Shown piece by piece: positions 9,037 to 18,921 of a stretch of 64,000 bases of DNA (within the stretch, counting starts at the first letter, position 1; each line of letters opens with the position of its first letter). A program made the translations under genes and the position numbers. This stretch comes from Bog-473 sp963779735 (lineage in GTDB: Bacteria > Actinomycetota > Acidimicrobiia > Acidimicrobiales > RAAP-2), in contig CAVZZJ010000007.1 in the NCBI GenBank assembly GCA_963779735.1, positions 620,001-684,000 on the forward strand, written 5' to 3'. The notes under the pieces were generated by a model. The model was not told the origin of the DNA. It made no database searches and saw nothing but the letters and a program-made list of their open reading frames with translations.

Positions 9037-10718
9037 CTACGACACGCGACGGCTCAGCGGCCCCGCACACGGTGGCGCCGGAGCGGACGGGCCCGGCACC
9101 GACGTCGGGGCCACGCCGAAGTGGTACAAGAGGATGGACCCTCCCAGGGTCCCAACGGGGCAGTACGCACGCAGCCAGCCGAGGGATTCCCGGTCCGCGC
9201 TGGTGAGATCGGTGGCCGATGCCGCCACCCAACCCGTGATCGTTTTCGGCGCAACACCCACCAGTGGCCGCGCTCCGGCGATATCCCCTTCGCCGATCCC
9301 CCGTGGGCCGAAGTACGCCACATAGGGGTGCCGGCCCCGGCTCCAGGCGGCCAAGAGGGAGAAGTCCTGCCCCCAGTCCACGTTGGAGTCCGTCGCCACG
9401 CGATATCCCGGCCGGAAGGGAGGCGCCGTGTAGGCGATCGAATGCGGGTAGGACGAAACGGCGACCGCCGCCGCTGCCGCCAGGGCCAGTCCGAGCGCCA
9501 ACGCCGCCAGACGGCGGCCCATCACCAGGGCGAGCGGGGACGCAAGGACGGTCCACAACGCGATGGAGGGGAGAAGGTACCTGACGCCGAGGGTGCGTGG
9601 ATTGGGCAGCTCGAACACGAAGAGCACCAGGGCGGGGACGGCCACCGCAACCACGGTCTGGCGCCACGTGCAGCGGCTGACCCGTCCCGCCCGAACCAGG
9701 GCGATCAGCACCACCGTTCCGGCCACCAACACGACGAGGACCGGCGTCGACACCTTGACCACCAGCGTGGCGGGCCAGAACCAGACGCTCGCCCCCGTCC
9801 ACGAGGCCCCGAGCAGAAATCCGGGCGCGCCCCCGTGTCATGGGTGGCCAGGAATTTCAGCCCCTGGAGGTAGGGCTGTGGAACGAGGAACGCCGAGTGC
9901 GCCACGACGGCCGGATCGAGCACGATGTAGACGGCCCACACCAGCACCCACGCCGTCAGCACGACCGTGGCCGGCTGGCGCCACAGGCGCCAGCCCCTCT
10001 GCCCTGCCCGCCATCCGGCCACCGACACGACGGCCACCGCCAGAACACCGAGGAGAAGACCGGTGGATTGCGCCGAAACCGCCGCTCCGCACGCTGCCCC
10101 AAGCCACAGGAGCGATCGCCGGTCGCGGCGCCGGAGCCAGCGAACCATGGCCCAGGAGAACAGGACCGTGGTCAGTGCGAAGGGAAGATCCACTCCATCG
10201 AGGTGGCCGAGTCCGAGCACCAGGGGATCGAGCAGCCAGAGGAGTGCGGCGAGCACCCCGGCCCCGGGGCCGAAGAGAAGCGCCGCCAAGCCGTAGAGCG
10301 CCAGTGCGAGCAGTCCGCACTCCAGTAACGGCACGAGCCGCGAGGCGAACGTGACCCGATGCATCGTGCCGGCGCGCATCTGCGCCTCGACGAAGCGCGC
10401 GCTGTACACGCGTTCGTTGTTGCGATTCCAGCTCCCGTCGCCGGGGACGACCGGATGGGCCGCCAAGACCGGGAGTGCGGCCAGCACCTTGAAGAGCGGT
10501 GGATGCTCGGCGTTGTCGGCCAGATCGTGGTGGAGGATCGCCACCACGCCCGACGAGACGTAGACGGGCTCATCGAAGGTGGCCGAGTCGTGCCACGCCT
10601 CGAATCCCCCCAGCACCAGGAATCCGATGATCGCCGCCGCCACCAGCCCCCAGCCGAGCCGCCTGGCCGCAGTGCTCGTCGGCGGCGGGGGCATCGTCGA
10701 ACTGTCGGGTAACCTCAC
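9037..10718 (-). pseudogene. GT39/PMT-like membrane glycosyltransferase, broken by a frameshift
   Basis: Read leftward from a GTG at 10718, the first part encodes the typical start of a dolichyl-phosphate-mannose-type (GT-C fold) transferase: 'DSATFDEPVYVSSGVV', 'DNAEHPPLFKVLAALPVL' (the DE and EHPPLxK luminal motifs) and many transmembrane helices. At about 9825-9832 the frame breaks: after 'ATHDTGA' the continuation 'PGFLLGASWTGASVWFWPATLVVKV' lies in another frame. It runs on to 9037 with more helices and 'DSNVDWGQDFSLL', another conserved block of this family. The break sits in GCGCGC-rich sequence and is consistent with a 2-bp gain or 1-bp loss. Nothing else is decayed, so it may be a sequencing or assembly error rather than a true pseudogene. 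A joined protein would be about 560 residues. Confidence 0.8.
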
Positions 10719-10802
10719 TCGTCCCGTGTGACGTCCCCGCTGTCACCCGGCCCCACGACGGTCATCAGGCTATGATCTTCACACATTTGTAACCAGGGGG
10801 GA

Positions 10803-11963
10803 GTGACCGCAACGTCCTCGAAAGATCAATCGGAGGACGGCGGCGGCACTCCATTGGACAGCCGGCACGCACATGGACACCCCTCATCCCCTATGACGAC
10901 GACCGAGGACAAGAGCTGCGTCGCACCGACGCCGGTTGCCGTCGCGCCTGCGGCGCCCGCGGTTCGTCCATCCATCGGCTCGTGGTTCTCGGACCGATGG
11001 TCCCATCCCGGCCGACGCCGGGTCATGATCGGGTGGGGCGTTCTGGCGGCGAGTCTCGGTGTGTACTACCTCCTCGCCGGGATACCGTGGTCCACCAACA
11101 CGGTCCTGATCTACGTCATGGCCGGCTTGGTGGTCTCCAGCCTGGGAAGCGGGGTGCGATGGAAGCGGCTCCTGCTGGACTGGATCCCCCTCGTCGCCGT
11201 GCTGTTCGTCTACGGGCTGTTGCGCGGCTACGCCGCCCACACCTTGTGGGGCCCGTTCGTCAGGCCGCAGGTGTGGTTCGACACCCATGTGATCGGGTTC
11301 GGGGTCGACCCGACGGTCCAGTTGCAGCGGTGGCTGTACACGCCCGGGCTGCACGTCTGGGACTACCTGGTGTGGGCCTGCTACATGAGCCACTTCTTCG
11401 TCTCGTTCATCGTCGCCGGGGTGCTGTGGAAGACGAACTACGCCAAGTTCCGTCGCTTCGTCGCGCTCTTCGTCGGCCTGACCTTCATCGGGTACGTGAC
11501 CTACGTCCTGTACCCGGCCATGCCCCCGTGGATGGCCAGCCAGCTCGGCCAACTTCCGCACTCGGTGCGCATCATCGACCAGGTCTGGAAGCACCTCCAC
11601 CTCGGCCTGGGAGTGTCACTGTTCGCCGGGGGCAACAGCTTCGACAACAACGTCGCAGCCATGCCCTCGCTCCACGGCGCGTATCCCATGCTCATCTGCC
11701 TCTTCTTCTGGAAGGGGTCGAGCGTGCGCAAGCGCGTCCTGCTGGCGGCCTACCCGATCTGCATGGCCTTCTCGCTCGTCTACACGGGCGAGCACTTCGT
11801 GACCGACATCCTCGTGGGGTGGATCTACGCCGCCGCCACGGTGTACGTCGGCTCAAGGCTCCTGGACCGTTGGGAGGCCAGGCGGATCAGGAAGCATCTG
11901 GTCGCGACGGGCAAGGAGTCGCCACCGGCCAACGATGAGTCGGAGGCACCGCTCGTCGCGTGA
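10803..11963 (+). CDS. PAP2 superfamily phosphatase/transferase (AUR1/inositolphosphotransferase-like)
   Basis: A 386-residue membrane protein with about six transmembrane segments after a ~70-residue soluble leader. The PAP2 catalytic motifs are clear: 'YPAMPPW', 'MPSLHGAYPM' (the SLH block with catalytic His) and 'YTGEHFVTDILVG' (the final H and D). The spacing and the 'YPAMPPW' element resemble the AUR1-like/inositol phosphorylceramide synthase-like branch common in Actinobacteria, which may transfer phosphoinositol or dephosphorylate polyprenyl or lipid phosphates. The GTG at 10803 is preceded immediately by AGGGGGGA. It is transcribed away from the GT39-like gene. Confidence 0.85.
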   Translation: MTATSSKDQSEDGGGTPLDSRHAHGHPSSPMTTTEDKSCVAPTPVAVAPAAPAVRPSIGSWFSDRWSHPGRRRVMIGWGVLAASLGVYYLLAGIPWSTNTVLIYVMAGLVVSSLGSGVRWKRLLLDWIPLVAVLFVYGLLRGYAAHTLWGPFVRPQVWFDTHVIGFGVDPTVQLQRWLYTPGLHVWDYLVWACYMSHFFVSFIVAGVLWKTNYAKFRRFVALFVGLTFIGYVTYVLYPAMPPWMASQLGQLPHSVRIIDQVWKHLHLGLGVSLFAGGNSFDNNVAAMPSLHGAYPMLICLFFWKGSSVRKRVLLAAYPICMAFSLVYTGEHFVTDILVGWIYAAATVYVGSRLLDRWEARRIRKHLVATGKESPPANDESEAPLVA

Positions 11964-11999
11964 CGCGGGTCCCGTCGGGGCCCGGAAGGCACGCCGGGG

Positions 12000-12290
12000 C
12001 TAGCTCTCGTTGACCGTGATGCCCCTCCAGAAGGCCACCCGGTCGACGATCTCCTTGGCGGCCTCCTTCGGTGCGGGGTAGTACCAGGCCGCATCGGGGT
12101 TGCGGCGATCCCCCACGACGACGTCGTAGTAGCTGGCCTCGCCCTTCCACGAGCAGATGGTGTGGGTCTCGGAGGGCAGCAGTACCCCCTGCTGGACGTC
12201 GTCGGCTGGGAAGTAGTGATTGCCCTCGACGACCACGGTGCGATCGCTGCGGGCGATCTCGATCCCCTGGTATGAAGCGGTGACGGTCAT
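12000..12290 (-). CDS. DUF427 domain protein
   Basis: A 96-residue single-domain protein. The family pattern is visible: 'GNHYFPADDV', 'SETHTICSWKGEASYYDVVV' and 'AAWYYPAPKEAAKEIVDRVAFW'. DUF427 proteins are small beta-tent-fold proteins of unknown biochemical role, common in Actinobacteria. It stands alone, convergent with the PAP2 gene and divergent from egtB. No catalytic inference can be made. Confidence 0.9.
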   Translation of the reverse strand: MTVTASYQGIEIARSDRTVVVEGNHYFPADDVQQGVLLPSETHTICSWKGEASYYDVVVGDRRNPDAAWYYPAPKEAAKEIVDRVAFWRGITVNES

Positions 12291-12458
12291 GGGCCCGATG
12301 CTAGGGGTCCCGGCCTCCGGTCGACGCGCGGAGGAGCGCGCACTCGGCCGTCACACCTGGCGCGCGTATCGCTGGCACATCTGGGTAGGGTGATCGCAAC
12401 GAAATGACAGAACATGCCCCGCCTTCGGGCCGGGCAGCGCGGCCGACGGAAGGATTAG

Positions 12459-13733
12459 ATGTCCGAGGAGAGCGGGCCAGCCACGGCATCCGGTCTTTCA
12501 AGCGACTACGCCGCGGTGCGTGCCGCCACCGAGCGCCTGGCCGCTCCGTTGAGCGCCGAGGACCAGACCGTGCAGTCGATGCCCGACGTGAGCCCGACCA
12601 AGTGGCATCGAGCCCACGTGACCTGGTTCTTCGAGACGTTCGTCCTGGCGCCCCACCTACCGGGCTACCACCCGTACAACGATGCCTTCGCGTACATCTT
12701 CAACTCGTACTACGAGGCGCTCGGGGATCGGCATCCGCGACCGGAGCGTGGGCTCATCTCGCGTCCGGGCATCGCCGAGGTGGCGCGCTACCGCGAGTTC
12801 GTGGACCAGGCCATGGGATCGCTCCTGCACGGCGAGCTCGAGGTGGGCGTGCCCGAGCTGATCACCCTCGGGCTCCACCACGAGCAGCAACACCAGGAGC
12901 TGTTGCTCATGGACATAAAGAACGTCCTGTCGCGCAACCCCCTGCGGCCGGCCTACATGGCGCCGTCCGGCGCCGGCCCGGGAAGCGGAGACCGGACGGC
13001 GGCACCCAAGGCCGGTTGGATCGAGCACGAGGGCGGGGTGGCGGAGATCGGCCACACGGGGCGGGGCTTCGGCTTCGACAACGAGTTCCCCCGCCACCGG
13101 GTGTTCCTGAGCCCGTTCGCCCTGGCCGATCGGCCCGTCACCTGCGGGGAATGGATGTCGTTCATGGAGGATGGCGGCTACCACCGACCCGAGTTCTGGC
13201 TCTCCGACGGGTGGTCGGTGGTGATGAACCAGGGCTGGCACTCACCGCTGTACTGGTTCTGCGAGCCCGAGTTCCCGGGCCGATGGTTGCAGTTCACCCT
13301 CTCGGGCGTGCGCCCGGTCGATCCCGACGAGCCCGTGTGCCATGTCAGCTACTACGAGGCGGATGCCTTCGCCCATTGGACAGGGATGCGCCTGCCCACC
13401 GAGGCGGAGTGGGAGACGGCCGCCATCCCGATCGCCGAGGGTGACAACCTCTTGGGCGGCGAGTGCCCCCATCCACGTCCGGCCGTCTCCACCAACGCGC
13501 TCCTCGGCGACGTCTGGGAGTGGACGTCGAGTGCCTACACCCCGTACCCGGGCTTCCGCGCCGCTCCTGGAGCGGTCGGCGAGTACAACGGGAAGTTCAT
13601 GGTCAGCCAGTACGTCTTGCGCGGCGGGTGCTGCGCCACACCGCCCGGGCATGTTCGGGCCACTTATCGCAACTTCTTCCCGCCCGGAGCGCGCTGGGCG
13701 TTCAGCGGCGTTCGACTGGCCCGGGATCCCTGA
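12459..13733 (+). CDS. egtB: Hercynine oxygenase EgtB (sulfoxide synthase)
   Basis: EgtB uses non-heme iron and O2 to join hercynine to gamma-glutamylcysteine or cysteine in ergothioneine synthesis. The 424-residue protein has the N-terminal DinB-like half with the first iron ligand in 'KWHRAHVTWFFE' (His50) and the H-x3-H-x-E motif 'HEQQHQE' (His141, His145). The C-terminal half is a formylglycine-generating-enzyme-like (C-type lectin) domain with 'VCHVSYYEADAFAHWTGMRLPTEAEWE', 'LGDVWEWTSS' and 'RATYRNFFPPGARWAFSGVRLA'. Length is normal. Six bases separate it from egtD, so the pair is an operon. EgtA and EgtC are not in this window. Confidence 0.96.
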   Translation: MSEESGPATASGLSSDYAAVRAATERLAAPLSAEDQTVQSMPDVSPTKWHRAHVTWFFETFVLAPHLPGYHPYNDAFAYIFNSYYEALGDRHPRPERGLISRPGIAEVARYREFVDQAMGSLLHGELEVGVPELITLGLHHEQQHQELLLMDIKNVLSRNPLRPAYMAPSGAGPGSGDRTAAPKAGWIEHEGGVAEIGHTGRGFGFDNEFPRHRVFLSPFALADRPVTCGEWMSFMEDGGYHRPEFWLSDGWSVVMNQGWHSPLYWFCEPEFPGRWLQFTLSGVRPVDPDEPVCHVSYYEADAFAHWTGMRLPTEAEWETAAIPIAEGDNLLGGECPHPRPAVSTNALLGDVWEWTSSAYTPYPGFRAAPGAVGEYNGKFMVSQYVLRGGCCATPPGHVRATYRNFFPPGARWAFSGVRLARDP

Positions 13734-13739
13734 CCGATC

Positions 13740-14711
13740 ATGGCCTACACCATCGATGTGCACCTGTCGGCCGACGCCGTCCGTCAGCGCATGCGCGGCG
13801 ACGCCATCGCCGGCCTGCGGTCCGACCTCAAGTCGATACCACCGGTCTGGTTCTACGACGAACGCGGCAGCCAGCTGTTCGAGGAGATCACCCGGCTCCC
13901 CGAGTACTACCCGACGCGCACCGAGCGCCGACTCCTTGAGCTGCACGCGCCCACGATCGCCGAGCTGTCCAAGGCCGACACCCTCGTCGAGCTCGGCGCC
14001 GGGTCGTGCGACAAGACACGGGTCCTCCTGAGCGCCCTGCAGCGCTTCGGCACACTGGCCCGCTACGTCCCGTTCGACGTGAGCGACGAGTTCCTGCGCG
14101 AGGCCGCCTCGACGCTCACCGACGAGTACGACGGCCTCGCCGTGCACCTGGTCATCGGCGATTTCAGCGAGCACCTAGCCGAGATCCCCACCCACGGTCG
14201 CCGCATGGTGGCCTTCTTGGGAGGGACGATCGGCAATCTCGAACCGGCGCAACGCGCCCGATTCCTGTTCGATCTCAACTGCACCATGTCGAGCGACGAC
14301 TCACTCCTCCTCGGTGCCGATCTGGTCAAGGACCGTCGAAGGCTCGTGGCTGCCTACGACGATGGAGGCGGCGTCACGGCGGCCTTCAACAAGAACGTCC
14401 TGCACGTTCTCAACGAGCAGCTGGGTGGGAACTTCGACCCGGAGCTGTTCAGTCACGTCGCACTCTGGAACGAGGACGAACAGTGGATAGAGATGCGCTT
14501 GCGGGCACGGGAAGAGATCGATGTGACGTTGGCCGACGCCGGGATCTCGGTGCGATTCGCCGAGGGTGAGGATCTGCTGACCGAGATCAGCGCCAAGTTC
14601 ACCCCCGAGAGGATAGAAGAGGAGCTGGGTACCGCCGGATTCGTGGTGGACGGCATGTGGGGCGCCAACGAAGGGGAGTTCCTCCTGACCCTGGCGCACC
14701 CCTTCTGCTGA
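13740..14711 (+). CDS. egtD: L-histidine N(alpha)-methyltransferase EgtD
   Basis: EgtD trimethylates histidine to hercynine with S-adenosylmethionine, the first step of ergothioneine synthesis; its product is the substrate of EgtB just upstream. The 323-residue protein has 'KSIPPVWFYDERGSQLFEEI' (31-50), 'PEYYPTRTE', the SAM motif 'LVELGAGSCDKT' (82-93), 'VAFLGGTIGNL' and the substrate-site phrase 'FNKNVLHVLN'. This is the canonical EgtD architecture and length. It ends a few bases before a tandem-repeat-bearing convergent junction with the large membrane protein gene. Confidence 0.96.
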   Translation: MAYTIDVHLSADAVRQRMRGDAIAGLRSDLKSIPPVWFYDERGSQLFEEITRLPEYYPTRTERRLLELHAPTIAELSKADTLVELGAGSCDKTRVLLSALQRFGTLARYVPFDVSDEFLREAASTLTDEYDGLAVHLVIGDFSEHLAEIPTHGRRMVAFLGGTIGNLEPAQRARFLFDLNCTMSSDDSLLLGADLVKDRRRLVAAYDDGGGVTAAFNKNVLHVLNEQLGGNFDPELFSHVALWNEDEQWIEMRLRAREEIDVTLADAGISVRFAEGEDLLTEISAKFTPERIEEELGTAGFVVDGMWGANEGEFLLTLAHPFC

Positions 14712-14717
14712 GGCCGG

Positions 14718-14765
14718 CGGGCCGCTCAGCCGTCGGGCCGCTCAGCCGGCGGGCCGCTCAGCCGG
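14718..14765. repeat. 16-bp tandem repeat, three copies, at the convergent egtD / YfhO-like junction
   Basis: cgggccgctcagccgg is present three times (14718-14733, 14734-14749, 14750-14765; the first differs in the last base). The repeat includes the stop codon of the leftward gene (14758-14760), so extra in-register stop codons follow it. Confidence 0.92.
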
Positions 14766-17631
14766 CGGTAGCGGGCGCCACAGCGGGCGCGGGCGCCACA
14801 ACCGGCGCCACCACACCCACGGGGGCCGGGGCCGGTGTGGGTAGCGGGACCGCCGGGCCGGCGGGCGAGGCCGCGCTCCGCCGCAGGCGGACCCGCCGCC
14901 GTAGGGCGAGAACCAGCAGGATCGCCAAGAGCAGGGCCGATGCCTCGCTCAACGCGCTGGCCACCAGCCAGTGGGGCGGGCGGTAATGGAACGTGACGAC
15001 GTCGTTGCCGGCCGGCAACCGAACCTCCTGCACCAGCCCGTGGGCGCTCACCGCCACCGCGCGGGAGGGCCCGCCATCGGAGGCGACCGAGGCGTGCCAG
15101 CCTCGGTCCCATGCCACGTCGCGCACGAGGACGACGGGCGCCGAGGCCTTGACGCCGATGGACTCCGAGTTGGCGCCACTGGAGAGCACCCTGATGGGTG
15201 GAGTCGGCTCATGTGCGGCAGCTATGGCGTACAAGGGGGTCGGAGGGCGATTGCGCACGAAGACGGAGTAGTCGTCGACCGACCCCTGCAGGCGCCACAC
15301 GCCCGGCGTGACCGCACTGGAGAGGGACCCGTCCAACTCGTAGTTCCGTCCGGCCACCACGATGTTGGCCTGGTGCGCCGGAAGACGGCCCGAGAGGACC
15401 TGCACCGCCAGGCCGACGCCATCAACGGGTGGCAACGTGCCGCCGACGCTCGTCGCACCAGGCGCCAGCTCCACCGGCGGACCCCACCGCACGGCCCCGG
15501 TGGCGTCCAATGTCCCGAAGCGGAGCCGGACGCCCTCGGTAGCGGACGCCACCACCACGCTCGCCTGCGTGGGAGCGAGCTCCTCCCCGAAGAACCAGAT
15601 GCCCTCCTGTCCCGAGGCGAGCTGCCCCCGCGGCGCCGGATAGTAGGCGTAGCCACCGTCCACGACACCCGACTGAATCCCCATGGGAAGGGCGGGGTCC
15701 TGTCCCGCCGGTTCGGAGACCTGCTGAGCGTCGTCCAGGTTCGTCGGCGTCGCCCGCAGGGGCAGCAAGAAGTACTCCGGCGCGGTCACGAGGACCTGGA
15801 GGTCGAGCTCGTCTAACTTCCCTTCACCCAAGAGGGGGACGTTCAACTCCCCCGCGGCGTGCGTCAAGGTGCGCGCGTTGTAGCTCCCGCTCACGATGGA
15901 GGCATACCCGCCGATGGACGGAAGCCGCGCCAGCACGTTCTCGTCGGGGAGGCCGGTGTTGAGGTTGTTCACTCCTAGTGCGTACTGCTGCGGGTCGTAG
16001 ACGTCGAAGCGACCGCCGGGCGGCAGGTGGGCGGCCACGTAGCTCTCCACCGACGTATCCCCGGCCACCACGGCATTCGACGGGGGGAAGACGAGCTGAC
16101 TGGTGCAGGCGATCAACCCGAGGTCGGCCGCCATGAAGGCGGAGACGAGGATCAGCCAGGGCCGAAGACGCAACACCGGCCGGAGCCAGACGATGACGCC
16201 CGCGGCCAGGCAGAATCCCAGCGCCGTGAGCGTGGCCTCACGCGCCGTGCGGACCTGACCGGGCGACGCCGACGCCGTGGTGAGGGAAGTGATCAGGTAG
16301 CGGGGATCGACGATCGCCCAAACGGTCAGCCCCGCCACCACCGCAAACGGGATGAACCCCACCCAGCGTTCGGCGCCCACTCCCCTGCCAGCCCCGGCAC
16401 CGACCCCCACGTCGGACTCGGCGCCCACTCCCACGTCGGCCCGGTCCGTGCCCGTCGAGCGATCGATCCAACCGGCGAACAGAACGCACACGGCGACCGA
16501 GACGTCGATCATGTTGCGACTTTGGAGGCGCTGGTTTCCGTAGAGCGGGATGGAGTTGAACAGATGCTCGAGCGGTGTATTCACTCCGAGGGCCAGAAGG
16601 AGTCCGGCGATCCCGATGACATACCAGGTCAGGCGCTCCCTCCGGGCCAGCCGCGACGGCCAACGGGGGTGCCAGAGCGAGAGGAGGGCGACGATGGGGA
16701 GAATCCCCATGTAGATCCCGACCTCGGGCAGGTTGTAGTGCGAGAAGTACCCCTTCTCCCCGAGCAGTCCGTACCCTCCGAAGAGGTAGGGCACCACGGA
16801 GAGCAGTCCGTCCGACGGCGGATAGCTCCCGGATGCGGCGAACGCGCTGCCGAACCCGGAGCGTTGGGAGTTGGAGATTGCGGCCATTCCGGGCAGCCAC
16901 TGCACGGCCGAGAGGGACAGGGCCAGCGCGGCGCCCGCGGCGCAGCGGGTGAGCACCCGCCACCAGCGGACGCGGTCGAACCCGGCCGACAGAGCGGCGT
17001 AGGCGATCACCAGGATCGCCTCGTCGAGCATCGCCTCCGGCGCGCCCCCGAAGATCACCAGGGCAAAGCCGACGCCCAGCAGGATGGACCAGCGCCAGCG
17101 TCCGTCTCGCACGATGTGCAACACCGCCAGCAGCATGAAGGGGATGGAGACGAATCCCTCGGTCATGTCGACGTGATTGACCTGGCTCAGCACCACACCC
17201 GAGAACGAGAAGGTGGCCGCGGCCAGAACGCAGGCCGCCGTGGAGAGCGCCAGCGCACGCAGGAACAGGTACATCCCCACGGCGATGAGGGAGAACAGGA
17301 CCACTTCGGTGGCGATCCAGGCCACGCGATCGGGCAGGATCACGAAGAGCCCGACGAGGGGGTAGAAGGCCCCGGCGTTGAAGCCCGCCAGCAGCGGCGT
17401 CCCGCTGAAGATGTACTGGTTCCAGAATGGCAGCTGGCCGCGCCGCAGCATGGAGCCGACCAGGACGTGAAGAGGGTAGTTCTGCTGCAGATTGTCGCCG
17501 GTCATCAACAGATGGCCACCGAAGAGATCGGGCAGGATGAAGGTCGCCGCAGGAATGCCGATCAGCACGGCATAGGGCCACAGTGGCCCGACATGGGTTC
17601 GCGCCCTGTGCACGTACGAACGATGCACCAT
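14758..17631 (-). CDS. Large YfhO-like polytopic membrane protein
   Basis: A 957-residue protein with about 12 transmembrane segments in the first ~520 residues and a large extracytoplasmic domain after it, then a last TM helix near the C-terminus (about 905-925) and a Pro/Ala/Val tail. The N-terminal block 'GDNLQQNYPLHVLVGSMLRRGQLPFWNQYIFSGTPLLAGFNAGAFYPL' (given here in family terms: D near the membrane, then W-N-x-Y-x-F-G-x-P) matches the YfhO / GT-C superfamily, thought to glycosylate lipoteichoic acids or surface polymers from lipid-linked sugars. A Gly-Val-Gly-Ala repeat (about residues 395-420) lies in a loop. It is transcribed leftward, 67 bp after the end of the sqdB-like gene, possibly in one operon with it. 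Confidence 0.78.
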   Translation of the reverse strand: MVHRSYVHRARTHVGPLWPYAVLIGIPAATFILPDLFGGHLLMTGDNLQQNYPLHVLVGSMLRRGQLPFWNQYIFSGTPLLAGFNAGAFYPLVGLFVILPDRVAWIATEVVLFSLIAVGMYLFLRALALSTAACVLAAATFSFSGVVLSQVNHVDMTEGFVSIPFMLLAVLHIVRDGRWRWSILLGVGFALVIFGGAPEAMLDEAILVIAYAALSAGFDRVRWWRVLTRCAAGAALALSLSAVQWLPGMAAISNSQRSGFGSAFAASGSYPPSDGLLSVVPYLFGGYGLLGEKGYFSHYNLPEVGIYMGILPIVALLSLWHPRWPSRLARRERLTWYVIGIAGLLLALGVNTPLEHLFNSIPLYGNQRLQSRNMIDVSVAVCVLFAGWIDRSTGTDRADVGVGAESDVGVGAGAGRGVGAERWVGFIPFAVVAGLTVWAIVDPRYLITSLTTASASPGQVRTAREATLTALGFCLAAGVIVWLRPVLRLRPWLILVSAFMAADLGLIACTSQLVFPPSNAVVAGDTSVESYVAAHLPPGGRFDVYDPQQYALGVNNLNTGLPDENVLARLPSIGGYASIVSGSYNARTLTHAAGELNVPLLGEGKLDELDLQVLVTAPEYFLLPLRATPTNLDDAQQVSEPAGQDPALPMGIQSGVVDGGYAYYPAPRGQLASGQEGIWFFGEELAPTQASVVVASATEGVRLRFGTLDATGAVRWGPPVELAPGATSVGGTLPPVDGVGLAVQVLSGRLPAHQANIVVAGRNYELDGSLSSAVTPGVWRLQGSVDDYSVFVRNRPPTPLYAIAAAHEPTPPIRVLSSGANSESIGVKASAPVVLVRDVAWDRGWHASVASDGGPSRAVAVSAHGLVQEVRLPAGNDVVTFHYRPPHWLVASALSEASALLLAILLVLALRRRVRLRRSAASPAGPAVPLPTPAPAPVGVVAPVVAPAPAVAPATAG

Positions 17632-17698
17632 CTACGGTACCGGCGTCAGGGCCAGGTGACGGTCGGCGGACCGGCTCGAATAGCCCGGACGCGGAACC

Positions 17699-18904
17699 TC
17701 AATGCTGACGATCGCGCTTGTTGTCGTCCACCCGCGTCCCGCCGGCGCGGGAGACCCGGCTGGAGGTGGCTCGCCACATCACCTGCGGCTGCAATGCGGA
17801 CAGCTCAATGCGATGCACGTACGACCGGGCGGTGTCGAGGAGGTCGGAAAGGAGGACGTCATCCAAGAGGAACGGGAGGAGGCCGAGATCGAGCAGCTTG
17901 GTGTGCGCCGCGCGGTAGTAGTGCTCCTGCATCTCGACCCTCGGGTCTTCGAGATGCACGATGTCAGCCCCACCGGCCGCCGACGACACCTTCTCGGCCA
18001 GCTCGTTCACCGAGAAGGACTCGGTGAACTGGTTGAACACCCGGAACTCCCCGGCCGCCGCCGGAGTCCTGATGGCCAACTCCACGCAGGCCAAGGTGTC
18101 ACGGATGTCGAGGAACCCCCTGGTCTGACCGCCCTTGCCGTATACGGTGAGCGGCTGGCCGGCGGCCGCCTGAATCACGAATCGGTTCAGGACGGTGCCG
18201 AATATGGCGTCGTAGTCGAAGCGGGTCGCCAGGTCGGGGTGCAGCGTCGTCTCGGGCGTCGACTGCCCGTAGACCACGCCCTGGTTGAGATCGGTGGCAC
18301 GAAGCCCCCAGGCGCGACAACAGAAGGCGATGTTGTGGCTATCGTGCACCTTCGAGAGGTGGTAAAAGCTGCCGGGCTGCTTCGGGAACGGGAGCACGTC
18401 GGTGCGGCCACGATGGGTGATCTCGATGTAGCCCTCTTCAATGTCGATGTTGGGCGTGCCGTACTCCCCCATTGTCCCGAGCTTCACCAGGTGGATCGAC
18501 GGATCGGTGTCCGCGATGGCGTAGAGCAGGTTCAGGGTGCCGACTACATTGTTGACCTGCGTGTAGACGGCGTGCTTACGATCGACCATGGAGTACGGCG
18601 CACTGCGTTGCTCGGCAAAGTGCACGATCGCATCGGGGCGGAACCGGCCCAGCATGTCGTAGACGAACTCTTCCTCGGTCAGGTCACCGACGAACATCTC
18701 GATCTGGTATCCCGAGACCTCCTCCCAGCACTCCACCCGCCGATGCAGGGACGCGGTGGGGACAAGGGAGTCGACTCCCATCTCGAGGTCGTATCCGCGG
18801 CGGGCGAAGTTATCGGCAACGCCCACCTGGTAGCCGGCTCGCGACAGGTGCAGGGCTGTTGGCCAGCCGAGGTACCCGTCTCCACCGAGGACAAGAATTC
18901 GCAT
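17699..18904 (-). CDS. sqdB: NAD-dependent epimerase/dehydratase, UDP-sulfoquinovose synthase-like (SQD1/SqdB)
   Basis: SqdB converts UDP-glucose and sulfite to UDP-sulfoquinovose, the headgroup donor of sulfolipid. The 401-residue protein has the Rossmann motif 'GGDGYLG' (7-13), Thr144 in 'KLGTMGEYG', and Tyr181/Lys185 in 'SFYHLSKVHDS', the catalytic triad positions of SQD1. It also has the SQD1-type phrases 'FAEQRSAPYSM' and 'LTVYGKGGQTRGFLDIRDT'. Length matches SQD1 (about 390-400). The ATG has a good site (GGAAGG, 8 nt). No sulfoquinovosyltransferase (SqdX/SqdD) is recognisable nearby, so product use (lipid or glycan) is open. It is divergent from the mptB-like gene across a 211-bp control region. 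Confidence 0.85.
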   Translation of the reverse strand: MRILVLGGDGYLGWPTALHLSRAGYQVGVADNFARRGYDLEMGVDSLVPTASLHRRVECWEEVSGYQIEMFVGDLTEEEFVYDMLGRFRPDAIVHFAEQRSAPYSMVDRKHAVYTQVNNVVGTLNLLYAIADTDPSIHLVKLGTMGEYGTPNIDIEEGYIEITHRGRTDVLPFPKQPGSFYHLSKVHDSHNIAFCCRAWGLRATDLNQGVVYGQSTPETTLHPDLATRFDYDAIFGTVLNRFVIQAAAGQPLTVYGKGGQTRGFLDIRDTLACVELAIRTPAAAGEFRVFNQFTESFSVNELAEKVSSAAGGADIVHLEDPRVEMQEHYYRAAHTKLLDLGLLPFLLDDVLLSDLLDTARSYVHRIELSALQPQVMWRATSSRVSRAGGTRVDDNKRDRQH

Positions 18905-18921
18905 GCTTTACCTTCCGGTTC

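Noticed and set aside
8900..9841. A 313-codon minus-strand frame across the GT39-like gene.
   Set aside because: It is the third frame of the frameshifted glycosyltransferase; only 9762-9037 and 10718-9705 carry family motifs.
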